Positions 15,532-24,713 of a DNA stretch of 43,132 nucleotides are shown piece after piece; the first letter of the stretch is position 1; every line of letters starts with the position of its first letter. The position numbers were made by a program, and so were the translations under genes. The stretch is from DASPXY01 sp038227745. Lineage in GTDB: Bacteria > Planctomycetota > Planctomycetia > Gemmatales > Gemmataceae. The DNA lies in contig JBBRPS010000003.1 of assembly GCA_038227745.1 (NCBI GenBank), forward strand, positions 1-43,132. Reading direction: 5' to 3'. The notes under the pieces are model-generated. The model was not told the DNA's origin, searched no databases, and saw only the letters and a list, made by a program, of their open reading frames with translations.

Positions 15532-16536
15532 ATGCAATTTGAGTCGCTCAAGGTGTTCTGCGACGTGGCGCGCCACCGCAGCTTCTCGCAGGCCGCGCAG
15601 GTTAACAAGATCACCCAGTCCGCGGCCAGCCAGGTGGTCTCGCAGCTGGAGAAGCGCCTGGAGGTCCAGCTCATCGACCGCTCGACGCGACCCCTGCAGC
15701 TGACGCCCCTCGGGCAGACTTACTACGAAGGCTGCCGGTTGCTGCTGGAGCAGTACACGGAGCTGGAGACCTCCATCCGCACCGCCCACGCCCAGCTCGC
15801 CGGCACCGTGCAGGTCGCGGCCATCTACTCCGTCGGCCTCGGCGACATGGGGCAGTACGTGCAGAGGTTCAAGACCGAGCACCCCGAGGTGACGGTCCAC
15901 CTGGAGTACCAGCACCCCGACCGCGTCTACGAAAAGGTGCGCGACGGCAGCGCCGACCTGGGGCTGGTGTCCTTCCCGCGCCGCTCCCCCAAGCTGACCG
16001 CGGTGCCGTGGCGCGAGGAGGAAATGGTCCTGGTCTGCTCGCCGACCCACCCCCTGGCCAGGTGTACGGCGGTGCGCCCGGCGCATCTGGCCGGCGCGAA
16101 GTACATCCACTTCGACCGCGGCCTGGTCATCCGCCGCCAGGTCGATCGCTTCCTGCGCGAGCACGGGGCGGCGGTCGAGGTCGTGCTGGAGTTCGACAGC
16201 ATCGAGAACATCAAGAAGGCGGTCGAGCACGGCGCCGGCGTCGCCCTGCTGCCCGAGCCGACCGTCCACCGCGAAGTGGAAGACGGCACCCTCACGGCCC
16301 GGCCGCTGCAAGGGGCGCGGCTGGTGCGGCCCCTGGGCGTCATCCACCGCCGCCATCACAAGCTGAGCCCGACCGCCCAGCGCTTCATGGAGCTGCTCGT
16401 CGGGCAGGGCCCCGGAGTTGGCTCAGACAACGGGCCGGCCGCCAACGGCCATGTGAATGCCGACGGCAACGGCGCCGCTCACAAGCCGGGGCGGCGCGGC
16501 CCCCGGCGCAACGGCCCCCCCCCTTCTCCCAAGTAA
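15532..16536 (+). CDS. LysR-family transcriptional regulator, likely of glutamate synthase
   Basis: A 334-residue LysR-type regulator. The winged helix-turn-helix is at residues about 1-60 (FESLKVFCDVARHRSFSQAA, ITQSAASQVVSQLEKRL, LIDRSTRPLQLTPLG). The effector-binding domain covers about 90-295 (LAGTVQVAAIYSVGLGDM, IENIKKAVEHGAGVALLPE). The C-terminal tail of about 35 residues is Gly/Asn/Pro/Arg-rich and probably disordered. The ATG at 15532 lacks a clear ribosome site. The stop is only 11 bases before the gltB start, so both are probably on one mRNA. LysR regulators next to glutamate synthase genes are known (GltC of Bacillus, which is divergent from gltAB). Control of gltB here is inferred from position alone; I do not claim orthology to GltC. 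Confidence 0.92.
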   Translation: MQFESLKVFCDVARHRSFSQAAQVNKITQSAASQVVSQLEKRLEVQLIDRSTRPLQLTPLGQTYYEGCRLLLEQYTELETSIRTAHAQLAGTVQVAAIYSVGLGDMGQYVQRFKTEHPEVTVHLEYQHPDRVYEKVRDGSADLGLVSFPRRSPKLTAVPWREEEMVLVCSPTHPLARCTAVRPAHLAGAKYIHFDRGLVIRRQVDRFLREHGAAVEVVLEFDSIENIKKAVEHGAGVALLPEPTVHREVEDGTLTARPLQGARLVRPLGVIHRRHHKLSPTAQRFMELLVGQGPGVGSDNGPAANGHVNADGNGAAHKPGRRGPRRNGPPPSPK

Positions 16537-16547
16537 GGACCGCAGTC

Positions 16548-19500
16548 ATGACCGAACCCGGCGCCCCCTCGAAGCAGGGCCTGTACGACCCCCAGTACGA
16601 GCACGATGCGTGCGGCGTCGGCTTCGTCGTGGACGTCAAGGGCCGCAAGTCGCACGACCTCGTCGAGAAGGGCATCCGCATCCTGCTCAACCTCGAGCAC
16701 CGCGGCGCGTGCGGCTGCGAGAAGAACACCGGCGACGGCGCCGGCATCCTCCTGCAAACGCCGCACAAGTTCTTCGCGCAGCAGGCCGAGCGCCTCGGCT
16801 TCAAGCTCCCCGCGCCCGGCGAGTACGCCGCCGGCCTGGTCTTCCTGCCGGCGCACAAGGACGACCGCGCCCGCTGCGAGCGCCTGTTCGAGCAGATCGT
16901 GCGCGAGGAGGGGCAGTTCGTCCTCGGCTGGCGCAACGTGCCGACCGACAACGCGATGCTCGGCCTGACCGCCTGCGCCGTCGAGCCGGTGGTGCGCCAG
17001 ATCTTCATCGGCCGCTCCGGCCAGGTCGCCGACGAGACGGCCTTCGAGCGCAAGCTCTACGTCATCCGCCGGCGCGTCGAGAACGCCGTGCGCGACTCCA
17101 ACCTGCGTCAGCGGAAGATGTTCTACGTCCTCAGCCTGTCGCACAAGACGATCATCTACAAGGGCATGCTGAACTCGGACCAGCTCGCCCCCTACTACCC
17201 CGACCTCCTCGACCCGGCGACGGAGACGGCGCTGGCGATGGTCCACTCGCGCTTCAGCACGAACACCTTCCCGAGCTGGAACCGCGCCCATCCGTACCGC
17301 TACCTGTGCCACAACGGCGAGATCAACACGCTGCGCGGCAACGTCAACTGGATGCACGCCCGCGCCAGCCTGTTCGCCTCGGAGCTGTTCGGCGACGACC
17401 TCAAGAAGCTGCTGCCGATCATCGACCAGCGCGGCAGCGACTCGGCGATGTTCGACAACGCCCTGGAGATGCTCGTGCTGTCGGGACGGTCGCTGCCGCA
17501 CGCCGTCATGATGATGATCCCCGAGCCGTGGACCGGCGACCCGCACATGTCGCCGGAGAAGAAGGCGTTCTACGAGTACCACGCCTGCCTCATGGAGCCG
17601 TGGGACGGCCCGGCGTCGATCGCCTTCACCGACGGCGTCCGCATCGGCGCCGTCCTCGACCGCAACGGCCTGCGTCCGTCGCGCTACTACGTCACCAAGG
17701 ACGGCCTGGTCATCATGGCGTCCGAGGTCGGCGTGCTGGACGTGGCCCCGGAGAACGTCGAGCGCAAGGGCCGCTTGCAGCCGGGCCGCATGTTCCTCGT
17801 GGACATGGAGCAGGGCCGTATCATCGAGGACGAGGAGGTCAAGCGCGCCATCGCCACCGAGAGGCCGTACGCCGAGTGGCTGCGCGACAACCTCGTGTCC
17901 CTGGAAGACCTGGCCGACGCCCCGGCTGCCCACCACACCGACCACCGGACCGTCCTGCAGCGCCAGCACGCCTTCGGCTACACCAGCGAGGACCTGAAAA
18001 TCCTCATGGCGCCGATGGCGGAGGGCAACGAGGCGATCGGCTCGATGGGCAACGACGCCGCCCTCGCCGTCCTCTCGGACCGGCCGCAGCTGCTCTACAA
18101 CTACTTCAAGCAGCTCTTCGCCCAGGTGACCAATCCGCCCGTGGACGCCATCCGCGAAGAGATCATCATGTCGATGGCGACGACGGTCGGCCGCGAGTAC
18201 AACCTGCTCGAGCCGACGCCGGCGTCGGCCCGGCAGATCAAGCTCAAGTCGCCGATCCTGCGCAACGAGGAGCTGGACAAGCTGCGCCAGCTCGACGCCA
18301 TCACCGGCGGCCGCTTCAAGTCGGTCACTTTGCCGATCCTGTATGACCCCAAGGGCGGGACCGCGGCCCTGGAGCGAGCCCTGGCGACACTGTGCCGCCA
18401 GACCAGCCACGCCATCGCCACCGGCCACGAGTTCATCATCCTGTCCGACCGGGCCACCGACCGCAGCAGCGCGCCGATCCCGGCGCTCCTGGCCGTCGCG
18501 GGGGTGCATCACCACCTGATCCGCGAGGGCACGCGCACCAAGGTCGGCCTGATCGTGGAGAGCGGTGAGCCGCGCGAGGTCCACCACTTCGCCCTGCTCA
18601 TCGGTTACGGCGCCGGGGCCATCAACCCCTACCTCGCCTTCGAGACGCTCGAGGACATGATCCAGCAGGGGCAGCTCACCAAGGCCACCCCCGACAAGGC
18701 GATCGGGCATTTCGTCAAGGCGGTGGACAAGGGCGTCATGAAGGTGATGTCCAAGATGGGCATCTCGACGGCGCAGAGCTACTGCGGCGCCCAGATCTTC
18801 GAGGCGGTCGGCCTGAACGGCGACGTCATCGACCGCTACTTCACCTGGACGGCGTCGCGCGTCGGCGGCGTCGGCCTGGACGTGATCGCCGCCGAGGCGA
18901 AGTCGCGCCACGACCGCGCCTTCCCCGACCGCTTGGTCAACGGCCACACCCTCGAGGTCGGCGGCCAGTACCAGTACCGCCGCGAGGGCGAGTACCACCT
19001 GTTCAACCCCGAGACCGTCCACAAGCTGCAGTACGCCTGCCGCACCGGCAGCTACGCCGTCTTCAAACAGTACAGCGACCTGGTCAACGACCAGGCGCGC
19101 AAGCTCTGCACGCTGCGCGGCCTGTTCGAGCTGAAGTTCGCCGAGACGCCGATCCCCCTCGAGGAAGTCGAGTCGGTCGAGTCGATCGTGAGGCGCTTCA
19201 AGTCGGGCGCCATGTCGTACGGCTCGATCAGCAAGGAGGCGCACGAGACGCTGGCGATCGCGATGAACCGCCTCGGCGGCAAGAGCAACACCGGCGAGGG
19301 CGGCGAAGGCCCCGAGCGCTACGTCCTCGAGCCGAACGGCGACTCGAAGAACAGCGCCATCAAGCAGGTGGCGTCGGGCCGCTTCGGCGTCACGAGCCTG
19401 TACCTCGTCAACGCGAAGGAGCTGCAGATCAAGATGGCGCAGGGGGCCAAGCCCGGCGAGGGCGGCCAGCTGCCCGGCTCGAAGGTCTATCCGTGGATCG

Positions 19501-21152
19501 CGAAAGTCCGCCATTCGACGCCGGGCGTCGGCCTGATCTCGCCGCCGCCGCACCACGACATCTACTCGATCGAGGACCTCGCCGAGCTGATCCACGACCT
19601 GAAGAACGCCAACCACCACGCGCGCATCAGCGTCAAGCTGGTCGCCGAGGTGGGCGTCGGCACCATCGCGGCGGGCGTCGCCAAGGCCCACGCGGACGTG
19701 GTGCTCATCAGCGGCCACGACGGCGGCACGGGCGCCTCGCCGCAGACGAGCATCAAGCACGCCGGGGCGCCGTGGGAGCTGGGCCTGGCCGAGACGCACC
19801 AGACGCTGCTGCTCAACGACCTGCGCAGCCGCATCGTCGTCGAGGTGGACGGTCAGCTCAAGACGGGCCGCGACGTCATCATCGGCGCCTTGCTCGGAGC
19901 CGAGGAGTTCGGCTTCGCGACGGCGCCGCTGGTGGCGCTGGGGTGCATCATGATGCGCGTCTGCCACCTGAACACCTGCCCGGTTGGCGTGGCCACGCAG
20001 GATCCGCGGCTGCGGGCCAAGTTCACCGGCGGCCCCGAGCACGTCGTCAACTTCATGCGCTTCATCGCCGAGGAGGTGCGCGAGCTGCTGGCGAAGCTGG
20101 GCTTCCGCACCCTCCCCGAGCTGATCGGCCGCACCGACCGCCTGGCGGTGCGCGAGGCGGTGGACCACTACAAGGCGAACGGCCTGGACTTCTCGAACAT
20201 CCTCTACCGGCCGCCGGTCGGGCCGCAGGTCGGCCGTTACTGCACGGTCGCGCAGGACCACGGCCTGGAGAAGGCGCTGGACAACACGACGCTGCTGCCG
20301 CTGTGCCGGCCGGCCCTGGACGAGGGCAAGCGCGTCGAGGCGACGCTGCCGATCCGCAACGTCAATCGCGTGGTCGGCACGATCGTCGGCAGCGCGGTGA
20401 CGCGGCGCTACGGGGCCGCGGGCCTGCCGGAGGACACGATCAAGCTGAAGTTCGTCGGCTCGGCGGGGCAGAGCTTCGGGGCGTTCGTGCCGCGCGGCAT
20501 GACGCTGGAGCTGGAGGGCGACGCGAACGACTACGTCGGCAAGGGGCTGTCGGGCGGCAAGATCATCGTCTACCCGCCGAAGGCGTCGACGTTCCGGGCC
20601 ATCGACAACGTGATCGTCGGCAACGTGGCGCTCTACGGGGCGACGGGCGGCGAGGCTTACATCCGCGGCATGGCGGGCGAGCGCTTTGGCGTGCGCAACA
20701 GCGGCGTCAGCGCGGTGGTGCTGGCGGTGGGCGACCACGGCTGCGAGTACATGACGGCCGGCCGCGTGGTCGTTCTCGGGCCGACGGGCAGGAACTTCGC
20801 GGCGGGCATGTCGGGCGGCATCGCCTACGTTTACGACGAGGACGGCAGCTTCCCGAAGAACTGCAATCCGGAGATGGTGAAGCTCTACAAACTCGAAGAC
20901 CCTGAGGAGATGGGTGAGGTGCAGGAGCTGATCCGCCGTTTCGGGACGTGTACCGGCAGCGAGCGGGCGTGGCGCTTCCTGGCGCTGTGGGAGGAGGCGG
21001 CGCCGAAGTTCTGGAAGGTGTACCCGAACGACTACCGGCGGGTGATCGAGACGCAGAAGCGCTTCAAGGAGTCGGGGCTGTCGGCGGACGAGGCGGTGAT
21101 GGCGGCGTTCGAGGAGAACGCGCACGACCTGGCGCGCGTGGGCGGGAAATGA
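16548..21152 (+). CDS. gltB: glutamate synthase large (alpha) subunit
   Basis: A 1534-residue protein of normal length for the ferredoxin/NADPH glutamate synthase large subunit, which makes two glutamates from glutamine and 2-oxoglutarate. The N-terminal class-II amidotransferase domain starts at Cys22 in HDACGVGFV, implying removal of a 21-residue propeptide. The central domain follows, then the FMN-binding synthase domain (KSNTGEGGEGPER, QGAKPGEGGQLPG, SGHDGGTGASP). Cys1133, Cys1139 and Cys1144 (C-x5-C-x4-C in GCIMMRVCHLNTCPVG) form the 3Fe-4S site. The C-terminal GXGXG helix domain follows. The ATG at 16548 has AAGGA upstream. The open frame extends back to 16008 within the LysR gene but is not coding there. 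Its partner gltD lies 1.5 kb downstream, separated by two low-GC genes. Confidence 0.98.
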   Translation: MTEPGAPSKQGLYDPQYEHDACGVGFVVDVKGRKSHDLVEKGIRILLNLEHRGACGCEKNTGDGAGILLQTPHKFFAQQAERLGFKLPAPGEYAAGLVFLPAHKDDRARCERLFEQIVREEGQFVLGWRNVPTDNAMLGLTACAVEPVVRQIFIGRSGQVADETAFERKLYVIRRRVENAVRDSNLRQRKMFYVLSLSHKTIIYKGMLNSDQLAPYYPDLLDPATETALAMVHSRFSTNTFPSWNRAHPYRYLCHNGEINTLRGNVNWMHARASLFASELFGDDLKKLLPIIDQRGSDSAMFDNALEMLVLSGRSLPHAVMMMIPEPWTGDPHMSPEKKAFYEYHACLMEPWDGPASIAFTDGVRIGAVLDRNGLRPSRYYVTKDGLVIMASEVGVLDVAPENVERKGRLQPGRMFLVDMEQGRIIEDEEVKRAIATERPYAEWLRDNLVSLEDLADAPAAHHTDHRTVLQRQHAFGYTSEDLKILMAPMAEGNEAIGSMGNDAALAVLSDRPQLLYNYFKQLFAQVTNPPVDAIREEIIMSMATTVGREYNLLEPTPASARQIKLKSPILRNEELDKLRQLDAITGGRFKSVTLPILYDPKGGTAALERALATLCRQTSHAIATGHEFIILSDRATDRSSAPIPALLAVAGVHHHLIREGTRTKVGLIVESGEPREVHHFALLIGYGAGAINPYLAFETLEDMIQQGQLTKATPDKAIGHFVKAVDKGVMKVMSKMGISTAQSYCGAQIFEAVGLNGDVIDRYFTWTASRVGGVGLDVIAAEAKSRHDRAFPDRLVNGHTLEVGGQYQYRREGEYHLFNPETVHKLQYACRTGSYAVFKQYSDLVNDQARKLCTLRGLFELKFAETPIPLEEVESVESIVRRFKSGAMSYGSISKEAHETLAIAMNRLGGKSNTGEGGEGPERYVLEPNGDSKNSAIKQVASGRFGVTSLYLVNAKELQIKMAQGAKPGEGGQLPGSKVYPWIAKVRHSTPGVGLISPPPHHDIYSIEDLAELIHDLKNANHHARISVKLVAEVGVGTIAAGVAKAHADVVLISGHDGGTGASPQTSIKHAGAPWELGLAETHQTLLLNDLRSRIVVEVDGQLKTGRDVIIGALLGAEEFGFATAPLVALGCIMMRVCHLNTCPVGVATQDPRLRAKFTGGPEHVVNFMRFIAEEVRELLAKLGFRTLPELIGRTDRLAVREAVDHYKANGLDFSNILYRPPVGPQVGRYCTVAQDHGLEKALDNTTLLPLCRPALDEGKRVEATLPIRNVNRVVGTIVGSAVTRRYGAAGLPEDTIKLKFVGSAGQSFGAFVPRGMTLELEGDANDYVGKGLSGGKIIVYPPKASTFRAIDNVIVGNVALYGATGGEAYIRGMAGERFGVRNSGVSAVVLAVGDHGCEYMTAGRVVVLGPTGRNFAAGMSGGIAYVYDEDGSFPKNCNPEMVKLYKLEDPEEMGEVQELIRRFGTCTGSERAWRFLALWEEAAPKFWKVYPNDYRRVIETQKRFKESGLSADEAVMAAFEENAHDLARVGGK

Positions 21153-21224
21153 GGGGAGCCGAAGCGGAATGCGGTGGCCTTGGTGACTTCATTCCATATA
21201 CTCCTGAAACGAGAGGGTTTCGCA

Positions 21225-22154
21225 GTGCATACCTTATCCATTATTAATTACAAGGGCGGCGTAGGGAAGACGGTGCTAGCCGCGAATATTGCTGCAGAAA
21301 TTGCTTGGTCGAGACAAAAGAAAGTCCTCTTGATCGACCTCGATCCTCAGGCGAGTCTGACATTCTCCATCGTTCCCGTGAACATCTGGCGCACGCAGCT
21401 GGAGGCGAGCCGGACGATCAAGACTTGGTACGATCGCTTCCTTGATGTTGGCAGAGAAAGTTCAATCGGTCAGCTGATCCATTCGCCGCTGAATGTCCAC
21501 TTCGATAACGGAGGCGAAGTTGATCTAATAGCTTCTCACCTTGGACTCATTAACGTCGATCTTGAGCTGGCCACGAAGCTGGCAGGGGCCTCTTTCCGGC
21601 AGATTGCGTTGAATTACCTTCGCGTCCACTCACGGCTAACGCACGGATTGAACGATCCGGAGGTACAGGGCAAATACGACCTAGTCATAATCGACTGCCC
21701 ACCCAATTTCAACATCGTGACGAAGACCGCTTTGGTGGCAAGTGATGCTTACCTCGTCCCCGCCAAGCCCGATTATCTTTCGACCCTGGGTATCGACCAG
21801 CTGAACCGTCACGTGACTCAATTGTCAGACGATTATAATCGCTTTTGTACTGAATTTGGCGGAGACGATTTTCGACCGATGGACTGCCGGATGCTCGGTA
21901 TTGTCTTCACGATGGTCAAATTCTACAGTCAGCAGCCAATCCAAGATCAGCGTGAGCATATTGCCGCGGTGAGGCGCCTCCAGTTTCCGCTCCTCGAGTC
22001 CATGATACGGGAGAATAATCGGTTCTATTCAAGACGCACTGACGGGACCTCGCCGCTCGTGATACAGCACACGAGCGAGGCCGGGTTCCTTGAGGTCCGT
22101 ACAGAATTGGAGCAACTTGCTTCCGAGGTCGAAGGCCTGTTGGCTGCGTTATAA
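21225..22154 (+). CDS. ParA/MinD-type AAA ATPase, inserted between gltB and gltD
   Basis: A 309-residue ParA-family ATPase. The deviant Walker A motif KGGVGKT is at residues 10-16, the Walker A' motif LLIDLDPQAS at about 35-44, and Walker B YDLVIIDCPP at about 151-160. It is followed by VPAKPDYLSTLGIDQL, typical of ParA and Soj proteins that switch on ATP and bind DNA or a surface. Compared with ParA the middle (residues 50-110) is longer and unlike chromosomal Soj. I chose the GTG at 21225, preceded by GAGAGGG; the frame is open back to 21174. GC content is clearly lower (about 50 % by eye) than in gltB and gltD, and codon choice differs, pointing to transfer. No parB or centromere-like repeats are nearby, so chromosome partition is unlikely; it is paired with the next small gene. 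Confidence 0.9.
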   Translation: MHTLSIINYKGGVGKTVLAANIAAEIAWSRQKKVLLIDLDPQASLTFSIVPVNIWRTQLEASRTIKTWYDRFLDVGRESSIGQLIHSPLNVHFDNGGEVDLIASHLGLINVDLELATKLAGASFRQIALNYLRVHSRLTHGLNDPEVQGKYDLVIIDCPPNFNIVTKTALVASDAYLVPAKPDYLSTLGIDQLNRHVTQLSDDYNRFCTEFGGDDFRPMDCRMLGIVFTMVKFYSQQPIQDQREHIAAVRRLQFPLLESMIRENNRFYSRRTDGTSPLVIQHTSEAGFLEVRTELEQLASEVEGLLAAL

Positions 22155-22165
22155 GGAGAGCCTAC

Positions 22166-22564
22166 ATGAACCCGAAACAACTCGCGAGGCTACTCCGTAG
22201 CCTCGCAGATCTGGTTGAACGGACAGATGTCGCTGCTCTCCATGAGCTCCTTGGAGGGAAAAGGCAGTTCGTTCTCGAATCCGTTTCCCCGCCAAGCGTC
22301 GCCGTCCCAGGTCCCCAGGATCTCAATGCGGACCTCGAAAGCATCAAGGGAAAATTGGGGAAAGCGACCTCCGTTGATGAAGGACTCCGTCTCCTCGCCG
22401 AGGAAGGGATCGATAAACGGCGTTCATTACTGACTCAGCTTGCGCGCAATTATGATGTTGGTATTCGCAAATCAGAGCGCCTCGGGGATTTTGCCCGGCG
22501 CATCGTCAATGCTGTTGTAGGGTCCAGGGTCCAGTCGGAAACGATGAGATCACTGGCGCTTTGA
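22166..22564 (+). CDS. 132-residue partner of the ParA-like ATPase, unknown family
   Basis: A small, mostly helical protein that I do not recognise. Residues 1-35 form a predicted helix (KQLARLLRSLADLVERTDVA, then ALHELLGG). The middle is Pro/Ser/Val-rich and probably a linker. Residues about 62-132 form a helical domain (DLESIKGKLGKATSVDEGLR, then LLAEEGIDKRRSLLTQLARN). It ends with KSERLGDFARRIVNAVVGSR and VQSETMRSLAL, a layout like short SAP-type DNA-binding helical folds, though that is only a loose resemblance. The ATG at 22166 has AAGGAGAG at ideal distance and begins 11 bases after the ATPase stop, so the two genes form a tight pair. GC is as low as in the ATPase gene. Confidence 0.8.
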   Translation: MNPKQLARLLRSLADLVERTDVAALHELLGGKRQFVLESVSPPSVAVPGPQDLNADLESIKGKLGKATSVDEGLRLLAEEGIDKRRSLLTQLARNYDVGIRKSERLGDFARRIVNAVVGSRVQSETMRSLAL

Positions 22565-22655
22565 AGTTCAGCTTGGGCCGTGAATTCGGCGTGCGGCAGT
22601 CATTGTTGTCTGCCGGAAGAGCACAGTCTTCAATTACATTTGTTGATGGTGGGCT

Positions 22656-24137
22656 ATGGGCAAGCCGACAGGCTTTCTGGAATATCCGCGGGAGCTGCCG
22701 ATGGCGGCGCCGCCCGCGCAGCGCGTCCACAACTGGCAAGAGTTCCACGAGCACGCCGACGAGATGCTGCTGCGCAAACAGGGCGCCCGCTGCATGGACT
22801 GCGGCGTGCCGTTCTGCCACACCGGCACCCTCCTCGAGGGCATGGCCTCGGGCTGCCCCATCAACAACCTCATCCCGGAGTGGAACGACCTCGTCTACCG
22901 CGGGCTGTGGCGCGAGGCGCTCGAGCGGCTGCACAAGACCAACAACTTCCCCGAGTTCACCGGCCGCGTCTGCCCCGCGCCGTGCGAGGGCTCGTGCGTC
23001 CTCGGCATCAACGAGGACCCCGTCACGATCAAGAGCCTCGAGTGCGCCATCGTCGATCGGGGCTTCGAGGAGGGTTGGATCCAGCCCGAGCCGCCGGCGA
23101 AGCGCACCGGCCAGCGCGTCGCCGTCGTCGGCTCCGGTCCCGCCGGCCTCGCCGCCGCCGCCCAGCTCAACCGCGCCGGCCACCGCGTCACCGTCTTCGA
23201 GCGCGCCGACCGCATCGGCGGCCTCCTGATGTACGGCATCCCGAACATGAAGCTGGACAAGCGCATCGTCCAGCGGCGCATCGACGTCATGGCCGCGGAG
23301 GGCGTGACGTTTGTCACCGGCACCGAGGTCGGCAAGAACTACCCGGCCGAGCGGCTGCGCCGGGACTTCGACGCGGTGGTGCTGTGCGGCGGGGCGACCA
23401 GGGCGCGCGACCTGCCCATCGAGGGCCGCAACCTCCCGGGCATCCACCTCGCGATGGACTTCCTGCACCAGAACACGAAGAGCCTGCTCGACAGCCGGCA
23501 CGAGGACGGGAAGTACCTGTCCGCGCAGCACCGGGACGTGATCGTGATCGGCGGCGGCGACACGGGCACGGACTGCGTCGGCACGTCGATGCGGCACGGC
23601 TGCCGCAGCCTGCTGCAGTTCGAGATCTTGCCGATGCCGCCGGAGCAGCGGGCGCCGGATAATCCCTGGCCGCAGTGGCCAAAGGTATACCGCCTTGACT
23701 ACGGCCAGGAGGAGGCGCTGGCCCGCTTCGGCCGCGACCCGCGCGAATACTGCATCACGACGAAGAAGTTCGTCGGCGACGAGAATGGCCACGTCAAGGA
23801 GCTGCACACGATGCGCGTCGAGTGGTCGCGCGACAACGGCCGGGTCATCCCGAAGGAGGTCTCCGGCAGCGAGCGTGTCTTCCCGGCGCAGCTGGTGCTG
23901 CTGGCAATGGGCTTCCTCGGGCCGGAGAACCAGCTGCTCGACCAGCTCGGCGTGGAGAAGGACCCGCGCTCGAACGCGAAGGCGGAGCACGGCAAGTTCC
24001 AGACGAGTGTGCCGTGGATCTTCGCGGCCGGCGACATGCGCCGCGGCCAGAGCCTGGTGGTGTGGGCGATCAACGAGGGGCGCGGGGCGGCGCGCGAGTG
24101 TGACCGTTACCTGATGGGGACGACGGCCCTGCCGTGA
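22656..24137 (+). CDS. gltD: glutamate synthase small (beta) subunit
   Basis: A 493-residue NADPH-oxidising subunit that feeds electrons to GltB. N-terminal cysteines for 4Fe-4S clusters are present: C46, C49, C54 and C67 (ARCMDCGVPFC and GCPINN), plus C106, C110 and C114 (CPAPCEGSC). The FAD-binding motif VAVVGSGPAGLAAAAQL is near residue 153, followed by ERADRIGGLLMYGIPNMKL. The NADPH-binding motif VIVIGGGDTGTDCVGTS is near residue 296, and the C-terminal FAD signature IFAAGDMRRGQSLVVWAI is intact. The ATG at 22656 has only a weak TGGTGGG upstream. GC returns to the high level of gltB, so the two glt genes appear native and the genes between them added. Confidence 0.98.
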   Translation: MGKPTGFLEYPRELPMAAPPAQRVHNWQEFHEHADEMLLRKQGARCMDCGVPFCHTGTLLEGMASGCPINNLIPEWNDLVYRGLWREALERLHKTNNFPEFTGRVCPAPCEGSCVLGINEDPVTIKSLECAIVDRGFEEGWIQPEPPAKRTGQRVAVVGSGPAGLAAAAQLNRAGHRVTVFERADRIGGLLMYGIPNMKLDKRIVQRRIDVMAAEGVTFVTGTEVGKNYPAERLRRDFDAVVLCGGATRARDLPIEGRNLPGIHLAMDFLHQNTKSLLDSRHEDGKYLSAQHRDVIVIGGGDTGTDCVGTSMRHGCRSLLQFEILPMPPEQRAPDNPWPQWPKVYRLDYGQEEALARFGRDPREYCITTKKFVGDENGHVKELHTMRVEWSRDNGRVIPKEVSGSERVFPAQLVLLAMGFLGPENQLLDQLGVEKDPRSNAKAEHGKFQTSVPWIFAAGDMRRGQSLVVWAINEGRGAARECDRYLMGTTALP

Positions 24138-24160
24138 CCCTGCCGCCGCGGTGACGTCTG

Positions 24161-24215
24161 ACACCAGCCCGACGCGCCAGCGAGGGGATCCCTCGCTGGC
24201 GCGTCGGGCTGGTGT
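24161..24215. repeat. palindromic repeat, copy 1
   Basis: Perfect 25-base arms (24161-24185 and 24191-24215) enclose the loop ggatc. The core word gacgcgccagcgagg and its complement are the same as in copies 2 and 3. It directly follows gltD and would form a very stable RNA hairpin. Confidence 0.85.
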
Positions 24216-24232
24216 AATTCGGCCCCACCCAT

Positions 24233-24285
24233 ACAAGCCCGACGCGCCAGCGAGGGGATCCCTCGCTGGCGCGTCGGGCTGGTGT
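24233..24285. repeat. palindromic repeat, copy 2
   Basis: A second copy of the same palindrome, 17 bases after copy 1, with the same ggatc loop. The outermost bases differ between arms (acaagccc against gggctggtgt), so the perfect stem is a little shorter than in copy 1. Confidence 0.85.
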
Positions 24286-24713
24286 CAGATCACCCCGCCT
24301 CAAGTATAATTTGCCGCGTCCTGGCGCGGGGAGGGTCGCCGGCGGTCTCCGCGCTTCTCCGGCCGGAAGGGCTGCAAAGGGAACAATTCCTCGGATTTCT
24401 GGTAGGCGCGCGGCGGACCTCGGCGTTACAATCAGAGTAATGGGGGCGGCACGGTCAAAGGTCGGTCGTTTAGCCCCGCCCGCCGCGTGCTGGAATGTGC
24501 AACCCTCTTCCCCTCAACCCTTTGCGAAAGCGCCCCGCCGGCTGGCGGGGCCAACCGAGCCTCGAGCCGGGGTGGGAGGAGTTGCCACGAAATGCTTTTT
24601 TTGCAGTCGTGGCAGGATATGATAAGAATCAGGGATAGGATTGATCGTCTCGTTTGGCCGACAGTTCCGAGTCTGAGGGCGGCTCGCCCCCACCAGCGTG
24701 GTTGAGGTTTGTG

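Larger units (their letters stand above)
24138..24713. other. intergenic region between gltD and the giant kinase
   Basis: This gap of about 580 bases holds the tandem palindromes at 24161-24285 and no supported gene. TATAAT at 24305-24310 (in aagtataattt) is a perfect -10 without a good -35. Another -10-like TATGAT is at 24618-24623. A hairpin with 8-bp stem (gccccgcc at 24532-24539, ggcggggc at 24544-24551) lies in between. The kinase promoter is probably at one of the two -10 boxes. Confidence 0.4.

Noticed and set aside
16008..16547. Upstream extension of the gltB frame into the LysR gene
   Set aside because: GltB homology starts at the ATG at 16548, which has a ribosome site; the upstream part is Pro/Arg/Gly-rich and overlaps a clear LysR coding frame.
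16479..21125. Antisense open frame of 1548 codons opposite gltB
   Set aside because: gltB is an unmistakable conserved enzyme on the plus strand; the antisense product is Arg/Leu/Asp/Ala-rich with no domain.
21225..22154. ParA-like gene as the chromosomal partition ATPase
   Set aside because: No parB gene or parS-like sites nearby, foreign base composition, and a location inside the glutamate synthase operon.
24161..24285. Tandem palindromes as a CRISPR array
   Set aside because: Only two units, each self-complementary along its full length, with no spacers of regular size and no cas genes.
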